From Paucibacter sp. PLA-PC-4 (lineage in GTDB: Bacteria > Pseudomonadota > Gammaproteobacteria > Burkholderiales > Burkholderiaceae_C), in NCBI RefSeq assembly GCF_026241155.1, contig NZ_JAPFGP010000029.1, positions 1 to 46,325 of the forward strand: a DNA stretch of 46,325 nucleotides, in the 5' to 3' direction. Made by a program: the position numbers and the translations under genes. Numbering within the stretch: position 1 is the first letter of the stretch; each line of letters begins with the position of its first letter. This document shows positions 1-7,208 of the stretch, one piece after another. Below the pieces are notes generated by a model. The model was not told the DNA's origin, did not search any database, and worked only from the letters and a program-made list of their open reading frames with translations.

Positions 1-1
1 C

Positions 2-97
2 TGGTCGCACGTCACGGCCGTCACGCTCAACCCGGAGCGCGAATCGGTCGTCACTGCGGCCTCGCGTTCCCGAAATACTCAGCCATTGGCTGCATGA
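2..97 (+). CDS. C-terminal end of an unidentified protein (partial)
   Basis: Frame 2 is open from the window edge to a TGA at 95-97. It encodes about 31 residues ending SRNTQPLAA, with strongly GC-rich third positions, as expected of a real gene in this genome. The same ending enters from the right edge on the minus strand (46325 down to 46230), because both lie in the terminal inverted repeat. It could be the 3' end of a gene belonging to a larger repeated element. I do not recognise the family, and the call rests on codon bias over a short stretch. Confidence 0.3.
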   Translation, partial: WSHVTAVTLNPERESVVTAASRSRNTQPLAA

Positions 98-127
98 ATG
101 AGGCGACAGGTAGCTTGACGCGCGCCG
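2..127. repeat. Terminal inverted repeat, left copy (126 bp)
   Basis: Positions 2-127 are the exact reverse complement of 46200-46325, base for base. The match stops at 128, where this side reads into the transposase fragment and the other side reads into an unrelated gene. The repeat therefore ends sharply inside two different genes, as the edge of an inserted element or a contig-graph repeat would. Its identity is not recognised. Confidence 0.97.
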
Positions 128-303
128 TGGGCACCTGAGCAGGCCTCCATGCCTATGATGCAAGGCGGCAGCGCCGCGACCAGCTCGTGCAGCTTGTCGC
201 GCGGCACGGCCGGCCGCACGAGCTCGGCCTTGCCGGCCTCGTTCACCCCATGCAGGGCAAACACGTTCTTGGCGAGATCAATACCGACGGTCAGAATAGC
301 CAT
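79..303 (-). pseudogene. IS1111-type (IS110 family) transposase, N-terminal fragment
   Basis: Starting at the ATG at 303, the protein begins MAILTVGIDLAKNVF, the characteristic N-terminus of IS110/IS1111 transposases, whose first catalytic Asp lies in GIDLAKN. The recognisable part continues to MEACSGAH, another IS110 signature at about residue 50. It then runs at position 127 into the terminal inverted repeat and stops after a few unrelated residues. A full transposase would be about 330-350 residues, so only roughly the first sixth is left. The fragment is inactive. Its 5' end faces the integron cassette junction near 411, the arrangement known for the IS1111-attC subgroup, which inserts into cassette recombination sites. 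Confidence 0.85.
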
Positions 304-410
304 GGACTTCCCCTTCCGAATATGTTGATGAGAGATCGCACTTCCCATCGTGGCACTTGGTTGCCGTTTGCCGCAATGCGGCCAGTTCGGGACGGGGAAG
401 TCCCTTTCAT
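128..410 (-). mobile_element. Remnant of an IS1111-attC-like insertion sequence
   Basis: This is the 5' end of an IS110-family element read on the minus strand: transposase start at 303, then about 107 bases of leader ending just before the cassette core site at 413. The 10-mer GGACTTCCCC at 304-313 is repeated inverted at 394-403. This fits the subterminal repeats of IS1111 members, which lie several bases inside the true end. The exact element boundary (about 410) is inferred from the attC core, not demonstrated. The other end of the element is missing. Confidence 0.6.
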
Positions 411-421
411 TCGTTATGCCT
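411..421 (+). other. Integron cassette junction (core site of the cassette 1 start)
   Basis: The sequence TTCGTTATGCC contains a GTTATGC core at 413-419. The first cassette's own attC begins with GCATAAC (675-681), the exact complement of this core. That is what is expected if G|TTATGC is where this cassette recombined. The attC to its left was interrupted by the IS1111-like element. Confidence 0.65.
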
Positions 422-434
422 CAGTGAGCTTTCT

Positions 435-680
435 ATGAGCACGACATCGTCCGAGTTGCTGAGCATCATGTCTCTCCGCCTGTCCATGCTTGAGACCGGC
501 GTAACGGATCCGCATCCAGCTGTCGCAGCGGCAACGAGACGCTTGGTTGAGCGGCTTAGTACGCTTCCGTCTAACGAAACCATCCAAGTCGCCTGCACAG
601 AGAGCCCTCTGCATGCTCAATACATCCGAACAAGCACCGGTGAGGTGCTTGCTGAGATTCGTCTGCCGAATGAGGCATAA
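435..680 (+). CDS. Integron gene cassette protein, unknown function (81 aa)
   Basis: A small soluble protein starting MSTTSSELLSIMSLRL and ending RLPNEA. I recognise no domain. The first half (to about residue 48) looks helical, and the second half (TIQVACTESPLHAQYIRT) looks strand-rich. The ATG at 435 lies 22 bases after the cassette core site. The TAA stop (678-680) falls inside the first arm of the attC site, a standard compact cassette layout. The coding strand agrees with the cassette orientation. There is only a weak ribosome-binding site. A frame open further upstream (from 357) would cross the cassette boundary, so I use 435. Function is not inferable. Confidence 0.7.
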   Translation: MSTTSSELLSIMSLRLSMLETGVTDPHPAVAAATRRLVERLSTLPSNETIQVACTESPLHAQYIRTSTGEVLAEIRLPNEA

Positions 681-731
681 CCCTTCGCTGCAGCGGACGG
701 CTTCTCCGCCCGCTGAGCGCGAACGTTAGGC
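675..731 (+). repeat. attC recombination site of cassette 1 (57 bp)
   Basis: The outer arm is GCATAAC (675-681) and the 3' core is GTTAGGC (725-731). The inner arms CGCTGCAGCGG and CCGCTGAGCG pair except for one extra G, the extrahelical base typical of folded attC bottom strands. They enclose a small hairpin. The 3' core begins the next cassette, whose own attC starts with the complementary GCCTAAC. Arm pairing, length and position between two genes all fit an integron attC. Confidence 0.88.
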
Positions 732-737
732 GTCGGA

Positions 738-1223
738 ATGCCAGTCTGTCCAGGGTGCCTCGCCAAGCTTGATTCCATGTATGTTTCGGGCTGCTTCAAC
801 TGCAATGCCGGGTTCGGTGACGGAAGTAGTTGGAAACCCGTTCCGGCTCGACTGGCCCCGAAGACACCAGAGGGCCAACCCCTCAAACCGCCGGTCTCAC
901 AAAACGCCTTTGGTCAACTTGTGACTTACCTGATTGGAGGCGTCGTCGTGATTGCCGCATGCTTTGTCGGCGCTCTTGCCACAGCTTTCGCGGGATCCGG
1001 GCACGGTCAACCAGTTTGGCTTATTCCATTCCTCGGAGTAACTCAAGCTCTGCCGCTGCTCGTGTTCTGTGTCTTGTCATGGCCAATGCTCTACTCAATT
1101 GCGAATCGCACGCGGTTTGGGCAATTTTCGACGGTGTGGCGCGGATCCATAGTCGTCTACTTTTCTAGCTGGGCTTTGCTCTTCGTTTCTTCGCTTATTG
1201 GGGGCGCGATTGGTTCTCCGTAG
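738..1223 (+). CDS. Integron cassette membrane protein with N-terminal zinc-ribbon-like motif (161 aa)
   Basis: The protein starts MPVCPGCLAKLD and has four cysteines as two CxxC-type pairs (CPGC at 4-7, CFNC at about 19-22), suggesting a small zinc ribbon. A Pro-rich linker follows, then three hydrophobic segments at roughly residues 60-85, 94-120 and 134-158, so it is probably an inner-membrane protein with a cytoplasmic metal-binding head. The ATG lies seven bases after the cassette core site. The TAG at 1221-1223 lies ten bases before the attC. No known family is recognised. Membrane proteins of unknown function are common in environmental cassettes. Confidence 0.72.
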   Translation: MPVCPGCLAKLDSMYVSGCFNCNAGFGDGSSWKPVPARLAPKTPEGQPLKPPVSQNAFGQLVTYLIGGVVVIAACFVGALATAFAGSGHGQPVWLIPFLGVTQALPLLVFCVLSWPMLYSIANRTRFGQFSTVWRGSIVVYFSSWALLFVSSLIGGAIGSP

Positions 1224-1232
1224 AGGCGCGAT

Positions 1233-1301
1233 GCCTAACCGGTCTTCCGAGCGGACTGCCCTCGGCGAGCCTCGGTCAGCCGCTCAACTTCAACGCTGGG
1301 C
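1233..1301 (+). repeat. attC recombination site of cassette 2 (69 bp)
   Basis: The outer arm GCCTAAC (1233-1239) complements the GTTAGGC core that starts this cassette at 725. The inner arms GAGCGGACTG and CAGCCGCTC pair with one unpaired A. The 3' core reads GCTGGGC (1295-1301) instead of the GTT consensus, so this junction looks degenerate and may mark the end of the recognisable array. Confidence 0.8.
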
Positions 1302-1618
1302 TGCCAGAAATCGGCTTCGACTTGTTCAGTGGCAGCTCGGGCTTGCCAATCGAGCCACGCCGATTTCCGCTTTGGGCACATTGCAGCCCCACGACTACTA
1401 AATCCGACCGACCGCAACCAGCCTGGTCGAGCCCGCCAGCTTTCGGAATTGCTCGCCCTGAAGCGGCCGTTCAGGACGCAATCTTTGAGCGACTGCTCTC
1501 GGGCGATGACGTTGGCCGAGCGGGCACCCGCACCCGGCCACAACCAGTCACAGCCGAACGGCAGCAGCAAGAAGCGGGAAGCAAGCGGTTCGCAGCTGGA
1601 GGCAGCTCCCCGTGCATT
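1302..1618. other. Gene-free stretch after the cassettes
   Basis: About 320 bases between the last attC and the stop of the HipA-like gene. Frames are open on both strands but show no start with a ribosome-binding site, no recognisable domain and no further attC. It may be the remnant of a third cassette. Confidence 0.5.
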
Positions 1619-2980
1619 TCAGCGCGGAAGGAGTGGCGCCACAAACGACCTGGCGGCCCTCAGATTCTCGTGAGCCAGCTGACGCATCTCGTGCGACAGA
1701 GGGACCGGCAGATCCTCTTGCATTGCAGCCATCCAGAACCGTTCAGCCGCCGCGGCCGCGCGTGCCCATACCTCGGGCTGGGCGCCGATGGCGCCGACCT
1801 TCGGCTCGATGGGAGTCAGGTCCGGGTCCACCCCGCCGCCTAGCGAGGAGTAGCGCATCGGGAGGATGTCGTAGGCCGGCGCGACGCCTTGGTATTCACC
1901 ATCCTCGCGGATGAGAAGCGAGATGTTCTCGAAGTGCCGGTCGTTGTTGCCGATGAGCTCGCTGAAGGCGGCCATGACATCAATGTTCCTGGCTTCTTCG
2001 GCTGTGAGGTAGCGCTCTTGCTCGCAGCGTGCTGCGAACTCGGACCAGGAATCCCTCATTCCGAAGAACTCGTCGTCGACGGAGCCGGCTGAAAGCATGC
2101 CGACTCGGCCATTCAAGCCGATGCGGTCGAAGCGCTTCACTTCCAGGAAGACATAGTCGCCTCCTGCAAGCAACTGAGTGCTGCTCGCGGGAACGCCGAC
2201 CTCGGCCAGAGACCGCAGGGCTAGGTGCTCAAGCGGCAAAAGCTCAGCCATGCGGCTGCCGACCTTGGCGAACTTGACGATGACGTGCCCGGTGTCCTCC
2301 GTCAGCCAGAGGAACTTTGGCTGCTCACCACCTGCACTGGAGCCATAGGCAGCACCCCGCAAAGCGGTGGCCATGCCAACGTAGTCGTCGATCTTGTCCT
2401 CGGCCGGCGTTGGATGGACGGCCAAGAAGGCCAACTCCCTTTCAAGGGGGGCACCGCCGAAGATCAGGTTGCCGGGCAGGTTCAGGCCCTGCGTGAAGAG
2501 GTAAGCAACCCGATGGTCGTCGTTCCAGTCCTTGAGGCTGGTCGGGAACGGCTGGTTTCTCGCGGCCTCATGTGCCAGCTGCCGCCCCAGGAAGCCTGAG
2601 GGTGCTGCGAAGAGCATGTATGGCGGCAAGCCTTCATAGAGGCGCGTCACGTCGCCGATCCGCTCAACAGTGGCGCCGCCAGCAAGGAACTCGACGTCGG
2701 CAAACGGCTCAATGTTGCCTTCGCGCATATGCCGGTAGATTCGCTGGCGTGCACTCAGGCCCATCGGAAGCTGACGCAGCAGGCCGTACATCGGCGTACG
2801 AACCCCCGTCACACGGAAGTTCGTCACCTTGCGCGATAGACCCTGAATAGTTCGGGAGAGCGTTGATTGACTGATCCCGAGCGCGGAAATGAGTTGCGCA
2901 GCCGTACGAATCCCGTAACGAAGCTGCCGCTCAATCTCCTGAGAGAGTTCGGCGTTCGATTGACGGTTGGTGGCGTTCAC
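1619..2980 (-). CDS. yjjJ: HipA-family Ser/Thr kinase with N-terminal HTH (YjjJ-like)
   Basis: 453 residues. Residues about 14-55 form a helix-turn-helix (TAAQLISALGISQSTLSRTI). The rest is a HipA-type kinase with a Gly-rich loop SSAGGEQPK (214-222), a catalytic loop GNNDRHFEN (344-352; Asp347 as base, Asn352 for metal) and the metal-binding YDILPM (370-375). HipA kinases phosphorylate target proteins, aminoacyl-tRNA synthetases in the studied cases, and arrest growth. The fused HTH and length match E. coli YjjJ (443 aa), which has no separate HipB partner gene beside it. None is seen here either: the upstream side is intergenic DNA and then the RIT element. The motifs look intact, so it is probably active. 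Confidence 0.85.
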   Translation of the reverse strand: MNATNRQSNAELSQEIERQLRYGIRTAAQLISALGISQSTLSRTIQGLSRKVTNFRVTGVRTPMYGLLRQLPMGLSARQRIYRHMREGNIEPFADVEFLAGGATVERIGDVTRLYEGLPPYMLFAAPSGFLGRQLAHEAARNQPFPTSLKDWNDDHRVAYLFTQGLNLPGNLIFGGAPLERELAFLAVHPTPAEDKIDDYVGMATALRGAAYGSSAGGEQPKFLWLTEDTGHVIVKFAKVGSRMAELLPLEHLALRSLAEVGVPASSTQLLAGGDYVFLEVKRFDRIGLNGRVGMLSAGSVDDEFFGMRDSWSEFAARCEQERYLTAEEARNIDVMAAFSELIGNNDRHFENISLLIREDGEYQGVAPAYDILPMRYSSLGGGVDPDLTPIEPKVGAIGAQPEVWARAAAAAERFWMAAMQEDLPVPLSHEMRQLAHENLRAARSFVAPLLPR

Positions 2981-3363
2981 ATGCTTTTCTCGTGAATAGT
3001 TCAGAGAATTTTATATGAATACAAACATGAATGCTTCAACGTCATCCTCAGGGCTCTTCGGAAGACAAGCATCAGCCACTCTGCGAAAGGCGGAAATGCC
3101 AATCTTGAGCTTCGACGTTGAACGGCCGCATTTCGGCAATCAGTTCTGCGAGATGGATGTCTGCAGAGGGTCGACAGCACCAGTTCGGCACTGCGAGCAG
3201 CAGACATTCAGAGCGGATTGACGGGGTGATAGATCGCATGCGAGGTTGAAAGACCGCAGCGCCTTCGACACGGGTCGTTGGCGCCGCTGAGTCGACAGGC
3301 GTGCCGGTGACGGCTTCATGTCGCGGACCGTGAACCCGGCTTCCGGGCTCGGATGACAGCAAT
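2981..3363. other. Intergenic region upstream of the HipA-like gene
   Basis: No convincing gene. The first 60 bases are AT-rich and on the minus strand hold a plausible promoter for the kinase gene (a TATAAA-like element about 30 bases before its ATG), plus a small TGAATAGTTCA palindrome that could be an operator for its HTH domain. The remainder, up to the RIT end, shows no coding signal. Confidence 0.4.
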
Positions 3364-3424
3364 CGCTGCTTATGGAGAGCTTTCCATAAGCAGCGTTATG
3401 CACAGCACGCGGTTATGCACAGTT
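3364..3424. repeat. Left end of the RIT element: hairpin plus inverted repeat
   Basis: A 13-bp stem CGCTGCTTATGGA (3364-3376) pairs with 3383-3395 across a 6-base loop. It overlaps a 35-bp segment (3390-3424) that contains GTTATGCACAG twice (3395-3405 and 3412-3422). The reverse complement of this 35-mer recurs at 6874-6908. The paired direct motifs are likely recombinase binding sites. Confidence 0.8.
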
Positions 3425-3491
3425 GGTCCGGCAGCGCGACGTCGCCGCCCTCGCAGGAGGGCGGCGGTCGCGCGTTTTGAGCTGCGCATAG

Positions 3492-4511
3492 TCACAGGGT
3501 CTTGAGGAACTTCAACAGATCGTCGTCCGCCCGGAACCGACGTGGGACCACGTTGGGATCCTGAAGCCTGGCCAGCGCCTTCTCCTTCATGGCGAGGTCG
3601 GCCTCAACGTACTGGTGCGTCGTCGCCGGACTCTCGTGCCCAAGCCATAGGGCGATCACGCTGATGTCCACACCCGACTGCAGAAGATGCATGGCCGTCG
3701 AGTGCCTCAGGCAGTGTGGAGAGATCGTTCTCCCGGCCAAGCTCGGCGTCGTGAGCGCCGCGGCCTTAACGGCCAAGGCCAGGCGCTGCGTCACGTTGGA
3801 TCGCGTCATCGCCTGTCCGCCGCGGTTGGGCAGCAGGGCCGACGTCGGAGTCAGTTCCGGGTTCAATCTCAACCAGGCGCGGATCACCTTGACCGTCGAT
3901 CGCCAGAGCGGCACCGACCGCTGCTTGCGCCCCTTGCCGTGCAGATGCACGCAGGCGGCCGGGGCCAGCACAACGTCGCCCACCTTCACGCCGATCGCCT
4001 CCGACACGCGGGCGCCGGTGTTGTACAGCAGGGCCAGCAGCAGCTTGTCCCGCTGGCTCACCCAATCCGCTCCCGGCGCGTCGATCACGGCCAGCATCTC
4101 CTCCCGTGTCAGGAACTCGAACATCGGCCGTTCGAAGCGCTTCATCGGCACGCCCAGCGCATGCTCGATGAGCTGCAGCGCCGTCACGTCCCGACGTGCC
4201 GCGAACTTCAGGAATGAGCGCAGCGCGGCCAGTCGCGCATTGCGGCTGCGGACGGTGTTGTGCCGATCTCGTTCCAGATGATCGAGGAAGTCCAGGATCA
4301 GCGCGGGCGTCAGGTCGGCGAGCGATAGCGTCGTTGGCGTCTTGTTCAGTCGCGCCTGGGCGAAGTCCAGGAACAGCACGAACGCGTCCCGGTAGGCCGC
4401 AACGGTCTGCGGGCTCAACGCGCGCTGCTGAGTCAGATGTTCGGCGAAGAAGGACTGGACCAGCGTCGCGAAGCTCGGCGGGGCTGGCTTGCGGTGGTCG
4501 GGGCTACTCAT
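3492..4511 (-). CDS. ritC: Tyrosine recombinase RitC of the RIT element (339 aa)
   Basis: A phage-integrase-family recombinase that cuts and rejoins DNA through a tyrosine-DNA intermediate. The N-terminal SAM-like core-binding domain covers roughly residues 10-115 (FFAEHLTQQRALSPQTVAAYR). The catalytic domain carries Arg in NTGARVSEAIG, HCLRH (His-x-x-Arg), WLGHES and the nucleophile in TTHQYVEAD. It is the last gene of the trio, and its ATG overlaps the stop of the preceding gene by 8 bp, so the two are probably translationally coupled. The length is normal for the third RIT recombinase. The assignment as C rather than A or B follows gene order in described RIT elements. Confidence 0.85.
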   Translation of the reverse strand: MSSPDHRKPAPPSFATLVQSFFAEHLTQQRALSPQTVAAYRDAFVLFLDFAQARLNKTPTTLSLADLTPALILDFLDHLERDRHNTVRSRNARLAALRSFLKFAARRDVTALQLIEHALGVPMKRFERPMFEFLTREEMLAVIDAPGADWVSQRDKLLLALLYNTGARVSEAIGVKVGDVVLAPAACVHLHGKGRKQRSVPLWRSTVKVIRAWLRLNPELTPTSALLPNRGGQAMTRSNVTQRLALAVKAAALTTPSLAGRTISPHCLRHSTAMHLLQSGVDISVIALWLGHESPATTHQYVEADLAMKEKALARLQDPNVVPRRFRADDDLLKFLKTL

Positions 4512-5523
4512 CGTCGCTCTCCGCGACGTCGGCGAAGCGTTCGAATCGAGCGCCGGCCAGCGCCATCAACTCCGGCACGCCGCTCAGGTACCAGTAGGTA
4601 CTGGAGATGTTGATGTGGCCCATATACGTGGACAGGGCCAGCATTCGTTGGTCGAGGTTCGCTCCCTGCTGATGCCACAAGATCATCCGCCTCACGGCGA
4701 AGCTGTGGCGCAGGTCATGCACCCGCGGTCGACCATGGCCGCCGCGATCGATCCAGCCCAATTGCTCGCGTAGTTCGCAGAACACTCGATGCACCTGTCG
4801 ATCTCCCAGCGGCTCACCTCGGTGCACCCCTCGCGAGCCGACGAAGAAGGTCATCTGAGGCTTCGCGGGCACGTGCTGGCGGCGCAAGGCCCGGTAGGCG
4901 GCCAGCGGACCGATCACGCTGGGGTGCAGCGGCACCATGCGGGACTTGCCGAACTTGGTCTGCTGGATGGTCAGCACGCCGCCGTCCAGATCCGCATCGG
5001 TGTCGGCCAGGTCGATTGCTTCGGAGACCCGAAGTCCGGCCGACGCGATCAGGCCGAACAGCGTGGCATAGGTGGCTGCGCGAAGGCCATCCGAGGGTCC
5101 GAGCCCGCGGGCCGCGACGATCAGCGCAGCGATCTCGGCTTCACTGTAGATGTGCGGTGCCACGCGGCGCGGGATCGGACCGAAGCTGGAATCGTCCGGC
5201 ACTTCGATGGACGGATCGAACTGCTGCATCCAGCGCATGAAGGGGCGCAGCGTTGCCAGCCGGCGCGCAGCGGTATCGACATTGGCCTGTCCGTCCACGA
5301 GGTATCGGGGCTGCACCTGGCGCGCCCACCGAACCATCACGTCCACCGTCGATGCGCCGCTCTGTTCCTCGCAGGCCATGAAGCGGGCGAAGTGGCGCAC
5401 GGCGTGATCGGATGAACACGGCTTGAACCCGAGGCGCCGGCGTTCAGCTAGGTACTGCTCGACCTTGGCGGTGAGGTCGATGCTCCCCGATGACGCGGCG
5501 CTCATGATGCGCTCCCAGGCCAA
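4504..5523 (-). CDS. ritB: Tyrosine recombinase RitB of the RIT element (339 aa)
   Basis: The middle recombinase of the trio. After an N-terminal core-binding region (residues about 15-110, including LAERRRLGFKPCSSDHAVRH), the catalytic domain shows Arg in SAGLRVSEAIDL, HDLRHSFAVRR, YMGHINISST and the tyrosine in YWYLSG. The gene overlaps its upstream neighbour by 22 bp and its downstream one by 8 bp. It is clearly divergent in sequence from both neighbours, so the trio is not a recent tandem duplication. All catalytic residues appear intact. Confidence 0.85.
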   Translation of the reverse strand: MAWERIMSAASSGSIDLTAKVEQYLAERRRLGFKPCSSDHAVRHFARFMACEEQSGASTVDVMVRWARQVQPRYLVDGQANVDTAARRLATLRPFMRWMQQFDPSIEVPDDSSFGPIPRRVAPHIYSEAEIAALIVAARGLGPSDGLRAATYATLFGLIASAGLRVSEAIDLADTDADLDGGVLTIQQTKFGKSRMVPLHPSVIGPLAAYRALRRQHVPAKPQMTFFVGSRGVHRGEPLGDRQVHRVFCELREQLGWIDRGGHGRPRVHDLRHSFAVRRMILWHQQGANLDQRMLALSTYMGHINISSTYWYLSGVPELMALAGARFERFADVAESDDE

Positions 5524-6752
5524 GGCAGAGCAACCTCGGCAAGCAGTTGCAAGTCGAGCTTGGCATAGATCAGCGAGGTGTCCAGCGATCGATGCCGAAG
5601 GACATCGGCAACCTCCTTGATCGAACTGCCGCTGTTAACCAGACGACAGGCCAGCGTGTGGCGCAACGAGTGGCAACTGCGTGAGATTCCAGCACCTCGC
5701 AGGGCACGCCCGATTGCTTGGCTCACTGTGTCGACGCCGATGGGTCTGTCGTGTGGCGCCAACCGACGGACGAACAGCGACGGCAACGTGGTGGCTGGTC
5801 GTTCGCGCCTCATGTACTCCGCCAGCGCTTGTCCGGTGAGGGCTGGCAGCGGCAGGACATCCTGACGCTGGGACTTCGTTCGCTTCAGGGTCACCGTGCC
5901 GGCTCGCCAGTCGAAGTCGCCGATCTCCAGCTTAGCGATCTCGCCTACGCGCAGTCCGAGATCCAAGGCCAGGCGCACCATGGCCAGCAGGCGCAGCGGC
6001 GCCCGCTTCGCTTGAGCGCAATGCGCTTCGAGCCGTTGGACTTCCTCGGTGGTGAGGGCGCGCGGCAGCGATGCCTGGCTCCATCGCACCGGCGACGATA
6101 TGGCGCCGAGCAGGGCATTCACTGAGTCACCGCAGGTCCCGCGGTATCGGAAGTAGGCGCGCAGCGCTGCCGTGACCGCGCTGGCATGCGACGCGCTGCT
6201 GACCCGCGTGAGCTCGCTCGCGATGAAGCTGCGGACGTCTTCCGGCTGCAACTCGCCGATGGCGATGGCCTTGCCGGCGACCTTGCATTGCAGCAGTTGG
6301 CTGATGCGCGCGAGCCGACCCTCTCGGGTGCCAATCGCCAGACCTCGCGCGTCGCGCATGTGGACGTTGTAGCGATGCAGTTCGTCCGCGACGGGGCCGC
6401 TGGGTCCTGGCAGTTCCACGATGACATGCTGCTCCCGCAACAAGGCCAGCAAATGCCCGAGACTGGCGCTCAAGTCGCTGCGTGTGCGCAGGGCCGCGGG
6501 ATGGCAGTCGCAGCGTGGCAGATGCGAGTCTAGGAACTGCCCGACGAGGGCTTCGTCGATCTGCTCGGCCGACAGCTGGCACTTCGTCATCCAGTGGGCA
6601 AAGTGCGACCAGGCGCGCAAGGCCACCGCCGAGCTGCCGTCGGCGTACCGACCTCGCTCCAGCAAGGTCTGGAACGCTTCGACGTACGAGGACAGCGGGC
6701 CGTCGAGCAGCCAAGCCCTGGCCAACGGGTGCATAGAGCGGATCAAGTCCAT
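5502..6752 (-). CDS. ritA: Tyrosine recombinase RitA of the RIT element (416 aa)
   Basis: The first and longest recombinase of the trio, with a longer N-terminal domain than its partners. Catalytic motifs are Arg in LDLGLRVGEIAKL, HSLRHTLACRL, LRHRSLDTS and the tyrosine in LIYAKLD. I chose the ATG at 6752 because CTGGAGAT stands at a good distance upstream. An in-frame ATG at 6779 would add nine residues. The operon reads away from the right RIT end at 6874, so the promoter probably lies between 6780 and 6874 or within the element end. Confidence 0.85.
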   Translation of the reverse strand: MDLIRSMHPLARAWLLDGPLSSYVEAFQTLLERGRYADGSSAVALRAWSHFAHWMTKCQLSAEQIDEALVGQFLDSHLPRCDCHPAALRTRSDLSASLGHLLALLREQHVIVELPGPSGPVADELHRYNVHMRDARGLAIGTREGRLARISQLLQCKVAGKAIAIGELQPEDVRSFIASELTRVSSASHASAVTAALRAYFRYRGTCGDSVNALLGAISSPVRWSQASLPRALTTEEVQRLEAHCAQAKRAPLRLLAMVRLALDLGLRVGEIAKLEIGDFDWRAGTVTLKRTKSQRQDVLPLPALTGQALAEYMRRERPATTLPSLFVRRLAPHDRPIGVDTVSQAIGRALRGAGISRSCHSLRHTLACRLVNSGSSIKEVADVLRHRSLDTSLIYAKLDLQLLAEVALPWPGSAS

Positions 6753-6873
6753 GGCGATCTCCAGTTGTGAGATCGCCATCCATGCGCCGGCCGCGAACTT
6801 ATGTCCAGTTCAACGGCCCCCTCCCGGCAGCCCGCCCAGGGAGGTCGCGGCTTGCAGCCGGATCAAGTCCGAG

Positions 6874-6908
6874 AACTGTTCATAACTGCGAACTGTGCAT
6901 AACGCTGC
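6874..6908. repeat. Right inverted repeat of the RIT element (35 bp)
   Basis: Read on the minus strand it begins GCAGCGTTATGCACAG, identical to the first 16 bases of the left copy at 3390. Overall 31 of 35 bases match. It also contains two copies of the CTGTNCATAAC motif. Outside it, GAAGCC (6908-6913) and GGCTTC (about 6927-6932) form a weaker hairpin than the one at the left end. Confidence 0.8.
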
Positions 6909-7208
6909 GAAGCCGCTCTTCATGCTGGCTTCAGGGGCACTGGAGAGGAGGTCCACTTAGCACGGATCCAGGCCGAATCGGCCGGCAATGTTGCTTCGGC
7001 GAACTCTGTTTGCATAGATTTTTCGAGGGGGGCCTGACTTCAGTATTCCCGACGGACTTCCCAGTTCAACGTTAATGCAGACACATCAAGAACTTACGAG
7101 CGTCGCTCTCGACGGACACTATTTGTTGGAGTCAGGACAGCCGGTGGATCCGCTGGGCGACCGGCAGGGCCGCCCAGTAGGCCCGCTAGGCGACCGGCAG
7201 GGCCGGCC
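6909..7208. other. Gene-free stretch with a short direct repeat
   Basis: No gene is supported here. The 17-mer GGCGACCGGCAGGGCCG occurs at 7156-7172 and again at 7189-7205, a 33-base spacing. It sits exactly where the 5' part of the following acetyltransferase remnant should be, so the repeat may mark a deletion scar. Confidence 0.45.

Larger units (their letters stand above)
3364..6908 (-). mobile_element. RIT element (Recombinase in Trio)
   Basis: Three different tyrosine recombinases are encoded head to tail on one strand with 22-bp and 8-bp overlaps. This is the defining structure of RIT elements, first described in Cupriavidus metallidurans. The trio is bracketed by 35-bp inverted repeats (3390-3424 and 6874-6908) that match at 31 of 35 positions. 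On the left a 13-bp perfect hairpin lies just outside the repeat. All three genes are open with catalytic residues present, so the element looks complete. The exact outer borders are not certain. Confidence 0.85.

Noticed and set aside
3001-3363. Small genes on either strand between the HipA-like gene and the RIT element
   Set aside because: No ribosome-binding sites, no domains and poor codon usage.
3492-6779. Integron integrase candidates among the three recombinases
   Set aside because: They lack the extra integron-integrase motif between conserved boxes and occur as an overlapping trio with their own inverted ends, so RIT is the better explanation.
7156-7205. Possible CRISPR or tandem array from the repeated 17-mer
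   Set aside because: Only two copies, with no further units or cas genes.
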